64,000 bases of DNA from Durusdinium trenchii (Eukaryota > Sar > Dinophyceae > Suessiales > Symbiodiniaceae): assembly GCA_963970005.1 (NCBI GenBank), contig CAXAMN010000004.1:260989-324988 (forward strand), given 5' to 3'. Below the pieces are notes generated by a model. The model made no database searches. It was not told the DNA's origin and saw only the letters and a list, made by a program, of their open reading frames with translations. The translations under genes and the position numbers were made by a program. Shown one piece after another: positions 34,864 through 45,232 of this stretch. How positions within the stretch are numbered: the first letter of the stretch is position 1; every line of letters begins with the position of its first letter.

Positions 34864-35529
34864 ATGGCCAAATCCTCAGTGACGCCTGCCGAAGATGGGC
34901 CCGGATGGGTCAAAAAGATGAGAAGGGTTGTCATTAGCGGTGGACCACTACGGGGTGCTCGATATGGGGACATCCCAGAGTCCGAAGTTGCCCGATGGTC
35001 CAAGAGCTATAAAGGAGATGCTCGTTTTGGGCAGTATTGCAAGCAATTCATGGCTTCAAAATTGATCGAAGGAGTGCAGGCGCCTGCAGGTGAAAGGCTT
35101 TCCACTGACGCCTCAGAACAGCACACCACTTTTGACAAGTGGAAGCAGCGTCGAACCTTTTTTAGCAAATACATGAACAAGTGGCCAAGAAGTAGGGTTT
35201 TTCTTGCACGCTTGGTGTGCTTGTTCATTCTCTCCCGTCCTAGGTTCACGATTTTATGCGGCAGATTGTCCATGCTGATGGTAAAAACAGTGTTTCGACA
35301 GAGCCTTGCCTTGTTGACTGCTGTGCTGGACGCTATCCTTGAAGAAACCATTCACCAAGTGGACTCAGTATTGATGCCAATGCAAATCGGAACAGAGTTC
35401 AGCCCAACTGCTGCAGGGCACGCTGACAAATCACCCGGCACATACCAACTGGCTACACATTTGGTTTGTGTGGTTGTAGGCGCCATCTATGGACGGCGGG
35501 GAATGCCTCTACTAGCCCGCAATCCTTGA
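34864..35529 (+). CDS. Unknown protein encoded at the 3' end of the DIRS-like element
   Basis: About 221 codons from ATG at 34864, starting 21 bp after the recombinase stop. I do not recognise it. An N-terminal segment GARYGDIPESEVARW then KSYKGDARFGQY resembles small GK-YxDxPxxYLxW-type domains found in some exonuclease-associated proteins, but only loosely. The rest has basic, hydrophobic helical stretches (FLARLVCLFILSRPRF, LALLTAVLDAILEE). Close spacing suggests it belongs to the element. The frame is intact, so it was probably under selection until recently. Confidence 0.5.
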   Translation: MAKSSVTPAEDGPGWVKKMRRVVISGGPLRGARYGDIPESEVARWSKSYKGDARFGQYCKQFMASKLIEGVQAPAGERLSTDASEQHTTFDKWKQRRTFFSKYMNKWPRSRVFLARLVCLFILSRPRFTILCGRLSMLMVKTVFRQSLALLTAVLDAILEETIHQVDSVLMPMQIGTEFSPTAAGHADKSPGTYQLATHLVCVVVGAIYGRRGMPLLARNP

Positions 35530-36504
35530 TTAGAGCTACGGCATAGATTGGTCAGGATGGATTGGAGGGGCAGCTTGTCAACACAACCTGCCTTAAGCAT
35601 TCGATCCATTGCTNNNNNNNNNNCAAAAAGGCGCGAAGCTTGCTGGGATCAGGAGAGCAAGGTGAATCATATATATATATATATTTACTATATATAGCAA
35701 GACTGAAAGCAGATCCGCAAGGCCAGTGGTTTCTTCAGACTGGAGAGCTGGTCCGATCGTCAGATCAATCTGATCGAGCCAGGTTTGGGTCTTTGCTCAT
35801 GCACTTCAGGGCCTGTTAGAAGATGCTGAAGGCCAGGTTCGGGCCAGGAAGGCCTGAATATCTGCCGCTAGGTCTAGGTCTACCAACAAACACCAACAAA
35901 CATGGTTACGTGGAACATTGCACCGAGTTCGGAAGGCAGCTGTCCGAACAAACTTCCATGGTTGAACTCCACTTCCCTCCTTTCAACGCTAGGCACGTCG
36001 AATTGGGACGACCTTCTTTTGATGTCTCCTGACAGACCAAGGGTAGCGGCGTAGCTCGTTCTCACGCATTTGATCGTCTAAAATCGTCTGAGAAGGGTTC
36101 AGGGTTCTCAGATCTTTTGGGAGTGAAGCACTACCACTACCTTCTACCTATTCCTACCTCCTACCTCCTACTTCCTACTCCTACTACTACTCCTGCACCC
36201 ACAGCAGATCCTAGACTCTGGTAGGTTGACATCCCGGTCCATCAAAGTTTGGGGATTTTGACCCAGACCTATATTCCTTGATGCTTCAACAAGCCTCCCC
36301 CTTTCCTCACGTGTCGCACCAGCCTTCAAATGTTCCCATCTTCCAAATCCCCCATGGCGGCTTGCGAAGGCAAAGACTTCCTGTCTTGAATGTTTGGAGG
36401 TGCACATCGTCACCCCAGTACGGTCACTGACCCCTTCACCATCGCCACCGCCCCAAACAAAAAAAACCATAAAACACGACATGGGCCACCGGTGGACCGG
36501 CCAG
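35530..36504. other. Right flank of the DIRS-like element; gap and simple repeats
   Basis: Contains an N gap at 35614-35623, a TA-rich run at about 35669-35698 and a CTAC/CTC-rich stretch at about 36130-36190. The element's 3' terminal repeat should be here but could not be recognised. No exon is apparent until 36505. Confidence 0.5.
35614..35623. other. Assembly gap (10 N)
   Basis: Ten Ns about 85 bp after the last ORF of the DIRS-like element, just where its terminal repeat might be; the gap may have arisen because that repeat was collapsed. Confidence 1.
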
Positions 36505-36600
36505 GAGCGCTCCAGCAGCCCCTGTGTTCGCTGGATTTGCTCCCCGCGCCACACCGAGAAGCTCTCCGAGACTTCAACGACACCGGACATCCCTTCAACG
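36505..36600 (+). CDS. NRPS exon: condensation-to-adenylation linker of module 1
   Basis: Reads GALQQPLCSLDLLP then HREALRDFNDTGHPF. This matches the linker that joins condensation and adenylation domains (short hydrophobic LxLL segment, E-R/H-x-x-L, then W/F-N-D-T). The exon opens at AG|G and probably closes with a GC donor at 36601. It is the first secure exon of the large NRPS. The first adenylation helix (L-H-x-L-F-E-x-Q) expected between here and 37996 was not found. Confidence 0.7.
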
Positions 36601-37995
36601 GCCCCTTGGGTCGAATCTGGACGGGAGATGGAAGGATTTGGCTCCAAACGTCTCCGTTTAAGCCCTTCTTTGAAGATCTTTCAAGTCAAGGACTTGGGTG
36701 AAGATAGAAATGACCAACACCTAGGAATTTCTCCATGGCATCCTTGAGAGGTTCCATCCAAATTTGTCGTGGCGGCCAGGGCTGCCAGGGTCCATTCAAC
36801 CTGCTGGAAATGTTTGGCACCTCAGGGGGGGGCCGAAGAATGTGGGGTTTAGGGAGGCTGGTTGGGCCCTTTTCACTTCACCAAGCAACGGTCCGAGGTT
36901 TTGTGGAATGAAAGGACCAACCCGTTTATGGGTTCCTGGATTGTGATGGTGAACCAGTCACTTCTCTTTTCCATTGCCTCCTAGTCAGCCAAACATAGCC
37001 CAATAGCCCTGGTTTATCCTGGTTTCACCCCGCAGCATCTCCTGGCCTGTTTCCTGAACACGGCTGAGGTGAAGGGCAACTTGACTGGAACAGCTTGCGA
37101 CTCGCGCCTTCTGAGTTTGCCTTCCAACCGGTAGACCATCGATGATCTTTTTTCAGCTTTTTAGTGCCCAACCGGTTCAAGGGTCTGAGTTGGTCCCTAG
37201 GTATTTTGGATGTTGGATGTTGATCATTTTGGGGACGTTTGCCGGGACCTTAGGGCCGTAACCTGCCTCCCAGGAAGCTTCTACAGGAGGTGATCCGAGC
37301 ACGTGCAGCCACTCTCCCTGAGGTGGGTTAGCACCGCGAATGCTTGGGGGAACATGGGAAGATGTGGCGAGGTGGTGATGGAGCAAACTTGGGAAGATGT
37401 GGGATGGTCAGGGGATATGGAGTTGGACTTACCTCTGGCCTCTGGCCCAAGTGCCTGGGGGTCTGCACCTCTGAACCACGACAAAAGGATCAACGACGAC
37501 TGGACATGGGAACGACAGTTGGTGATTCTGTGGAGTGGCGCATCGAATCCGCCACATCTCTCGATCTATTTGTGTCCTGAAACCTTGGCATGGCCGATTT
37601 CAGGCATCACTTCATCCGCGCGACGTGCGTGCTCCCACGGCCTGAAATTGGGGCAGCAGGTCAATCAAACTGCTATAAGTAGTGGACAGCAACGGCTCCT
37701 TACAGAGCTTGTCATGGCCTTTTTCTATTAACATCCACTGGCGCCAGGGACACGTGGCCATCGAAGAGGAGCGCAACGGTGAGAAACTCGCGCCCTGGCT
37801 TCCGTGGCTCCGCGTGGCTCCGCGCGGGGCACGGGGTTGGCTTCCGGAGGCGGTTGGACATCCATGCACACAGAGGAACGATCCTGTTTTCACTTCGTGC
37901 CGTCTTTTGGCCAAAAGAAACGACCCGACCCGACCGACAGCCATGGAAGGGATACCGGAACGCGCTGGAACGAGCTCTCTGCTCAGCTTTGCGAG

Positions 37996-39125
37996 GTCAC
38001 CAGCTATGAGCTGCTGCTGGCCAAGATGACGAGCCTCGCAAAATCGCTGCGGGAGCTCCACGCGAAAGGTGGCCTAGGCTGAGCCTGCGTCAGTCTACTC
38101 GTACCACTGGGTGTTTGAGAACTGTAGAGCCACCAGGTAGGGAAGCAAAGGGCCACAAGCCAAAATTCTGATTGGTGGTAGATGGTGGTAGCTTAAGAAT
38201 TTCTCCCAGGTTCTACCACATCTTTTTCTGCATCCTTTCGTTGGCCACGGGGGGGCCACGTTTGGGCCAGGAGCAACCCGTGAGTTCGAGTCTGTGAGAC
38301 CAGGCCCCATCCGGGCTCCGGTCCTTCGCGCATCGGCTTGGGCGGCCCCGGTCGTTCGGCCGCTTCGGCCCGTTCAGGCGCCGGTCCGGTGGCCTTTTGG
38401 CTGCGGCGGGGCGCCGAGGCCATCGCCTTGGCTTTGGCGGCCATGGAGGCGGATTTGGGGGCCATCCGTGCCATCCCTCCGATGGCTGCGGTGGGATCGT
38501 AGGATCACGCAGCAAAAAGGGGAAAGGAACTGGTTCTTGGAGAAAGTCAGAGATATTCAGAGATTTTTGGGGCTTCATTTTGACACAGCAACACCAACCT
38601 CTTATGCTTCTACTTGGATGTTGATTTTCAGGAGGGGAAGCCTTGGCTGCACCATCCAGGCTGGACACGGCTATTTGCCCTGTGATGAGACGCTGCCACC
38701 CATGAGAGCAGCTTGAAGGAACAGGAAGAAGTTGGGGCCCAAAGCCAGCTTTCCCATGAAGTTGACTCCACACAACCTGGTACACTCCAGCGACATAATT
38801 AGAATGCCAGAACCTATGGCTATGGCTTGTAATTCATGGATTGTAACGGTTCGTAGGAAACTGCATCGTTTCTGGTAGAGGATCTGGACTTGGGGGTGAT
38901 CCACTTGGATTTCCCGTGGACCTTGCAGGTGGGTGGCTCATCTTTTGCTTAACCTCAAAAGCTTTGTTGCTGGCGAGCCAGCAGTGGAGCCTGGGGGGAG
39001 CTGGAGGTTCGTGAGTTGGATCCCGATCAGCCCCATGGCGTCTCTGAGGTGCTTCAGATGCTTACGATTGCTGGTGCTGGCTTGCTGGTTTCCACTGCAG
39101 AGAAGTGTGCCCTTTTGGAGGAGAA
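37996..39125 (+). CDS. NRPS adenylation domain 1, N-terminal exons (core motifs A1-A2)
   Basis: Four short exons join in phase. 37996-38068: TSYELLLAKMTSLAKSL (motif A1, L-T-Y-x-E-L). 38378-38448: GPVAFWLRRGAEAIALA then LAAME. 38660-38707: AGHGYLPCDETLPPM, which together with the previous exon gives motif A2 (L-K-A-G-x-A-Y-V-P-L-D). 39049-about 39125: VLQMLTIAGAGLLVSTAEK, the helix and strand after A2. Donors are GT (38069), GC (38449) and GC (38708); every acceptor is AG|G. The domain activates one amino acid as its adenylate. YLPCD replaces YVPLD, and the region between here and motif A3 (about 30-40 residues) was not located. Confidence 0.82.
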
Positions 39126-41060
39126 CTGGGGCTTGTGCTCCTCTCGTTCCATAAGCCACATCAGGGCAATGTTTGGCCATGTCAGTAGTAGATTGGCAGG
39201 GCCAACGTAGGATGCTGATTTTGGAGTGATGGATTCAGGATTCCATATTTATCTGATCAAGAAGCAGTTCAGAGTATTCAGAGTTGGCATCAGGTCGCAA
39301 CGATGTCGGGATCGTGAACAGAGCCGAGCCGGGCATCGCCTCAAAATTCTCGGCTCGTACCAAACGCCGAAAGACAGTGAGACTGAATTCTGTACGCCGA
39401 AAGGAGCAGAAGCTTCACGATGAAGGCGGGTTCACGAGGTTGCTCTGGGGTCAACAAGCCGGGTGACGAGCTGCAGAAGTAGTTTCACACCTCCCAAAGA
39501 GGGCGCCGACTGGGAAATCTGCCGGAATCCTGTCGACTGCCTCACGGGGTGGGGAGCTGATGGGAGTGCTACATCAGAACTTTGGAACACCGGGGGCCAA
39601 TAGAGATCATTTCAAACATTGGCTATGGTGTAAGCCGCAAAGACCTTGGGACCGTAGATTATTTATATATATATTATATATGAATTACTAATTATTGTTT
39701 TGCGTGGAAGCATATACCCAATCTCAGTGTGTTGCTTCTCACCAACGAATTCGGCATGTTCTACATATTCCTGGTGCAAAGAACATTCAAATTCTTTCAG
39801 CGCATCGTGAGTGGATCGTGAGCGCAGGTTGGTCGGGCTTGATGTTGCCCTTAGAAACACTGGCCTCAGGCTTCAAGGCGGCAATGGGTTGGGAGGTCTG
39901 TTTCCTTTCTTCCAGGGGGTCGATCCACCTGGTACTGGAGGTAGTGGAAGCCTTTGCATCCTGGATTCTGTAAGTCTTGGTGCGATCCAAATCCCGAGAC
40001 CCATCCGGCATGCACTTCTTGCTGGCCCCTGCTTGCTTGTGGTAGAAAGGGGATGAACGAGGAAGAATCACCTACATGAAGGAACAATTCACAGGCAACT
40101 GAGCCACATTTCTGTTTTTCTTCAGTGGTGATGGGCACCACAGGGTTGTACTCGCTTCTATAGACCCAATTGCCAAGCTGCCAAACATCTTGGAGGAAAT
40201 TGAGACGCCTGAGGTCTACATTATCTTTTGAGAAGGCTTGCTGTATTCTCTCCCCACCCGCACAGAGACCATGAAGACGATTTTCCAGGATTCACCATAA
40301 CGCCTCATGGGCTTCTGCGATCTGCGACCTTTGCTGCGCGGAGGCGTTGACCGTGCCGGAACATCTTCAGCTCCCTGAACGTGGCGCTTTAGAGAGGCGG
40401 TGGGGCGATGTGAGGTAGACCTTCCATGTAGCGAAGCACCACACGTCGGTCAATGAACTAAGGTAGTTTTGACCCCACGGACGGTGATCTTCGTTTTTTG
40501 TTCACGAGCTGCAGGGGCGGTTTGATCCTGGCTCACGTGAGTCCCAAACTCTCTTGTTAGATGACATGAGTCATGAGTTGGTCACGTGAGCAAAATTGGG
40601 ATGTGAGCACTTTCTTTCTTTTTCTCCGAATCCTCACACCGAAAACGGCCAGTTCTGGAGATGACGACGTCACACTGCAGCTCGCGTATGTCGCTTGGAC
40701 CCACGTATGTCGCGTATGAGAGCCTCTCAATCGACGAGTGGGACCTCGGTGACGGTCAAAGTCGAAGATGCTTTGCTAGAAGATCGGTATGCTTGCTTCG
40801 CATGTGCTGAAGCAAAGGCGTGATGCTAGTGATGGAAAAGTGATGGACAAGGGATGGATGCAACTTGATGCAAACCTGCTTACAAAGGACATCAACAAGC
40901 CTAATTATAATTATAGTATCTTAGTGTATCCTATCCTATCCTATCGTAAATCCAGATGGCAGTCTTGCAACAATAGAAAGTGCCGAAGTGGAGGGCACGA
41001 CTTGCTTCTTTGGTCGAACTCTCTCCCTCTCTCTCCCCCGATCGGAGCGCGCTGGGCGAG
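39126..41060. other. NRPS intron; no convincing exon seen
   Basis: The missing stretch between motifs A2 and A3 should be encoded here, but I could not identify it. An open frame at 39695-39973 and a small one at 40789-40905 (GWMQLDANLLTKDINK) look faintly like Copia-type retroelement pieces; support is too weak for a call. A TATA-rich patch lies at about 39660-39685. Confidence 0.35.
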
Positions 41061-42880
41061 GTGATCTTCACCTCGGGATCCACGGGCCGTCCCAAAGGCG
41101 TGGCGGTGAGCCATAGATCCATCGTCCATTTGATTGCCGCCCGGTGAGGTGTGGGGGTTGGGAGCTGAATTCGCTTTCGGACCGAGGGAAACGGACAGTG
41201 GGGAACCATGGGGGGAACGAAGCACGTCGGGTCGACCAACACCTCCGAGCCTCCGGGTCGAAGGGCCAGCGTCAAGGAGGTGAAGGGAACCATGTGAAGG
41301 CAACCACATGGGACCGGTTGCCCGGTTCGCCCGGTGTTGATCGTTAGATTCTCGTTCTCAGGAACCCACAATGTGGCAACCGTACGGGCCCGTGCGGCCC
41401 ACGTGATCAGGAATGGGTGAATACGAGCTATGAGATCAACGAGGCGGACGTGCTGCTTTTTGTGACCTCGATGGGTTTTGACCTCTCGTGCTATGACATC
41501 TTCGGCACCTTGGCCGCGGGCGCTCGGCTCCTCGGCGTCCACATGAGCTGAGCTGGATGAGAGTGAGTGACAGTGAGGTCGCTTTTCCTCGGTTGGTTTG
41601 CAACCCCCTGGAGCTTCTGGTCACTTCTTCCGGTGTGACACCCCTCGTTATCCCGTCGTCTTTTCTTTTTAATGCTCTGAGGCTGCTCGTGTCGAGCTCC
41701 ACGTCCACACGGCTCGCGTTGCTGGAAGAAACCACCTTCTGGGACTCGGCGCCGGCGGTGCTGGAGCTGCTGGAGCCACAACTGCCACATGGCACATGGC
41801 CACGATGCGACATGACACGTCACACCAGTTTGCAGGTTTTTGGGAGGGACGAGTTGGTAGAGACGAGTTTGCTTGGTCCTCCCATTCTTGACAACCAGGG
41901 CTCATGGCATGATTTGCTTCCCCTTCCAAATTTGCAATGATGACTGCATCAGAGTGTTACATTCATACGCGGGCATGCAAATGATACAGCTGGCAAAGCG
42001 AATGTTTAGGGAAATTCACCGATCTGCAGATGCAACAGCCGCAGAATCAATGAATTTTCGACCGTCCCTCGTATGTAAACACAGCTTGCAACAGCCTACA
42101 GACTTTGTCCGCCAGTAAGGAGATCTCCCTGATCAGCCCTAATCCCACTGGAGGGCAACATCGACAAACAATCATAACCAACCCAAGGAATGAGATGAAT
42201 GGGGTTCTCCCTGTTTGAGACAAAGCTACGTGAGCGGATTCCATGACCATCCATGACCAATACTCACTTGGAGCAGCACCGGGTTTCAACCCTTGGCCCT
42301 TCAGAAACCTCACCCACCCGCGAGCAGCTTGCAAGTAAATGGTTTGTATCGTCATGTATCGTCACACCGAGAACCCATTTCACCTCTGCTTTGATAGGCA
42401 AAGGCCATATTTTGGGTGGTGGATGGTCCAAAATAGAGGTCACTCAGCTTCGAGCTACATTCGGCAGGTCAGCCGTTTCCTCGCCCAGTCAGGCCAGCTG
42501 TTTCTTCGCGATGTCCACTCCGCACGATCTTCCTCAGCGGCGATTGGGTGCCATTGCGACTGGTCGGACCCCCAGAGCTGAGTTGAGAATCAAACAGAAC
42601 TTCCGGTCTGATTTTTGAAGTTCCCGCAGTCTTTTTGATGTCCTGGTGGAGTTTTAGTTGCTGAACTTCTTCGAGATCTGGCTCTCAACCCTCCCTTCCC
42701 TGCCTCCCCTGGTCTCCGAGGTGGCCACTTTGCGCCGTTGCTTTCCCGCGGCCCGCGTGGTGGCGCTGGGCGGTGCCACCGAAGCCACGGTCTGGTCGAA
42801 TAGCTTCGAAGTGGCCAAGATCCATCCATGCTGGAGGTCCGTGCCCTATGGCAGGCCGATTTGGAATCATCAGTCACTTG
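41061..42880 (+). CDS. NRPS adenylation domain 1, core exons (motifs A3-A5)
   Basis: Exon 41061-41143 carries [19 protein letters not shown], the nucleotide-binding P-loop motif A3. Exon 41362-41526 carries [20 protein letters not shown], motif A4 with the substrate-anchoring Asp. Exon 41682-about 41790 reads [20 protein letters not shown]. Exon 42721-42880 reads [18 protein letters not shown] (motif A5) then [12 protein letters not shown]. Joins: GT donor at 41144 in phase 2, GC donor at 41527 in phase 2, AG|G acceptors. The FDLS-YDIFG form of A4 and the ATVWS form of A5 are typical of cysteine-type adenylation domains. The exon between 41790 and 42721 carrying two further pocket residues was not found. 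Confidence 0.9.
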
Positions 42881-43303
42881 GTGAACTGGATGTTCAGTTG
42901 CGGTTTTTTAGAGACCACTCCTGTCCGCTGAACGCGAAAACCGCTGGTTCGGCGGATTTCCGGTTCAATGCCATGAATCGGCATGTGAGCACCACACGTC
43001 CATGCATCCGAAGAGCCGCGTCGGCCACTTTTGGTGCCATCATCTGCATCGCTGCCCTTCTGGTTCAACCGTGATTCAAGCTCTCTAGTTTGTTACTACC
43101 ATGACCACTCAAAGGGTAGTTAGTGGATGGAAATTACATGGCCAAGGGGGGTTATAAATTCACTCTTTGGGTGGTGCTGGTAAGATCTAAGAACTCCCAC
43201 TTCGATGCTTTTGCCTACAGCACATGCTTTTGCCAAGTCTTCAACCTTCCAAGAACAGCCTTTCTTTGGGGCTCCAACGACTGTTCACGGCCCTCTCTCC
43301 CAG

Positions 43304-44946
43304 GTATTGGGTTCACACTGGCGCCGCTGGGTCTGCCCTCAGTCCGGGCGCGGGCACCGAGCTGGGTTCTCCGGGCTCTGCCCTCACACCACTGGGTCTG
43401 CCGGGTGCGCTCTGCATCACCGGCCTCGGCGTGGCGCGGGGCTACGTGGGCGACGCGGCGCGCACGGCGGAGCGCTTCTTCGTGACGGGCGCGGGCGCTT
43501 CGAGCAGGGAAGCGCACCGGGGCTATTGGACCGGCGATGTGGTGCGTGTCACAGTGGAAGATCCGTGGAATGAGCTCAAGGACGAAGAAGTGGGAAGAAG
43601 TGGGTGCGTGTGAAGCTTACAGCTTCCTCATCAAAGCTATGTTTCAGCTTGGGCTTTGGATGCTTTTGGGTCTTTCGGTGTTCGAGTGGGTAAAGGTATG
43701 ATTATGTTTCCCTGTTTTAAAGATTCTTTAATAATCCTCAAAAGGTTCAGACCAGTCATGTGAGATTTCACTACACTCAACCCCAATTGACAGGAGAACT
43801 TGGCCGGATCTGAGCTGGTCCTGGAGTTTCTGGGGCGTGCTGACAACCAGGTGGGATGATTTGCCGTGTAGTGGACAAACCCATAAAATACCTGTGGGAT
43901 TGAGAGGAATATCCCAGGAGAACTCTTCCAGTTTCGGTGGGTGAGCTTTTGTCCCTAAGCCCATTGACAGCATCTCGATCCTATTGTGATTCATCAAGTG
44001 GATTGTGTTTGTCCCAGAGACGATCCACTGAATCTCAACAAAGTCACATCACCAGCATAGCATTGCCATGCATCGCTTCATCCTCGACCAGCTCCCATCT
44101 TCTCCTTTGGCACTTGCCCCCTTTCTTCAAGTCCGAAGTCCGTTGGTTCGTTTCACCCCATTTGACCTGGGATTTGACTGGGATGTGATGGCCAACAAAC
44201 ATGAACCGTGGTTCCTTTAAAGCGCCAGGTGAAGATCCACGGGCACCGCATCGAGTTGGATGAGGTCCACCACGCCCTGACGCTCGACGGGTCCGCGGTC
44301 TCCGCCGCGGTGCTCGTGCGCGCGACGGGACGGCACGGGGAGCGGAGCCTCGTGGCCTTCGTCACGCCGATGGAGGCGGGATGGAGTGGGATATACAGCA
44401 CCAGACTGGGATTGGGACTGAGGGTGAATTTAAAGGACAGATAATGTATTGAATGCTTTCCTCCGGGATTTTGCATGGTGAATCCGTGGTGGATTTAGTG
44501 CGAAGTTCTGAAGGGGTGACCATGTGCAGTGTGATTTGTTAAAGTTGACATTCAAGAGTTTTGGTTGAAGCAACACAGAGATTCATGGAGATCCTCAACT
44601 CAAAAAAAGTGGAATCTGCAAAAACAGCAAAGTTGACTAATCATCATTCATCCATCATGTTGATCCACATGTTGATCCGTCAATTTTCATGTACATCTCC
44701 ACCACGTTGGGTCCTGTGAGTCCTGCGACCTTCACACCGTCCAGCCCTTGTTGCTCCAGCCCTTCCCCTGGTCTGACCATTCCGGACAAAGACGCCGCAA
44801 GCAGGTGGACCTGGAGTCGCTTCGAGGGAGTTTGGAAGAGCGTTTGCCCAGCTGGATGATCCCTGATGTGATTGTCCCTTTGGCGGCTTTGCCCTTGACC
44901 TCCAGTGGAAAGGTGGACCGCCATCAACTGGAATCCATGGACTTGA
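43304..44946 (+). CDS. NRPS adenylation domain 1, C-terminal exons (motifs A6-A10)
   Basis: 43304-43556: GLPGALCITGLGVARGYVG (A6), RTAERF, then GYWTGDVVRV (A7). 43794-43850: LVLEFLGRADNQ. 44229-44375: VKIHGHRIELDEVHHAL (A8, with the hinge Asp in the previous exon), then LVAFVTPME. 44805-44946: LEERLPSWMIPDVIVPL (A9) and LPLTSSGKVDRHQL (A10, with the catalytic Lys). Donors: GA at 43557, GT at 43851, GC at 44376, GT at 44947. All catalytic residues of the C-terminal lid are intact, so this adenylation domain looks functional. The first part of exon 43304 (before GLPG) aligns poorly, and the acceptor may lie further right. Confidence 0.9.
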
Positions 44947-45110
44947 GTGAGAGCCTTCCAGAAAGCCAGGCGGGGTCGGTCGAGTCGCGAAACGTCCAAG
45001 GTCTCAAGGGGTTTTCGATTCGTGCAGTCGTCGCGGCGTTTCGCCGGCCCCAAGAACCATGCCAAACAGACGCCCTTCAACGTGCAACAGCCGCCGCTGG
45101 ACGTTTTCAG

Positions 45111-45232
45111 CGGCCGAACCCTGCCGAACTGCCGCCGCTGAGTTCCTTCCACCGGAGGCGGCGCTCGCAGCGACGCTGGAGGCGTTTCGGCAGGTCCTGG
45201 GCGTGGACGTGGCACCGAGCGATGACTTCTTC
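45111..45232 (+). CDS. NRPS peptidyl-carrier (T) domain, first helix; Ser exon not found
   Basis: Reads FLPPEAALAATLEAFRQVLG then VDVAPSDDFF, the first helix and loop of a carrier protein up to the D-D-F-F that precedes the phosphopantetheine site (normally LGGHSL). Joined to the end of the adenylation domain in phase 1. The sequence running on (EPRGAEKARS) has no GGxS, so I place a GA donor at 45233 and expect the serine in a later exon. I did not find it with confidence; FGGPS at about 45933-45947 is a weak candidate without a proper splice site. If absent, the carrier would be inactive. Confidence 0.7.

Larger units (their letters stand above)
28681..35529 (+). mobile_element. DIRS-like tyrosine-recombinase retrotransposon
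   Basis: Five consecutive + strand ORFs (gag-like, RT/RNase H, methyltransferase-like, tyrosine recombinase, unknown) occupy about 6.3 kb without introns, the order expected of DIRS-type elements. There is no DDE integrase and no LTR was noticed; DIRS elements integrate by tyrosine recombinase and are bounded by inverted or split repeats, which I could not delimit by eye. Limits are therefore those of the ORFs: an open frame from 28681 may belong to the gag N-terminus. A frame break in the RT ORF means this copy is probably not autonomous. It lies between candidate condensation exons and the first sure NRPS exon. Confidence 0.85.

Noticed and set aside
38213-38785. Minus-strand proline/arginine-rich frame of 190 codons
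   Set aside because: It is the antisense of the NRPS A1-A2 exons, and its Pro-rich content reflects the GC-rich coding strand.
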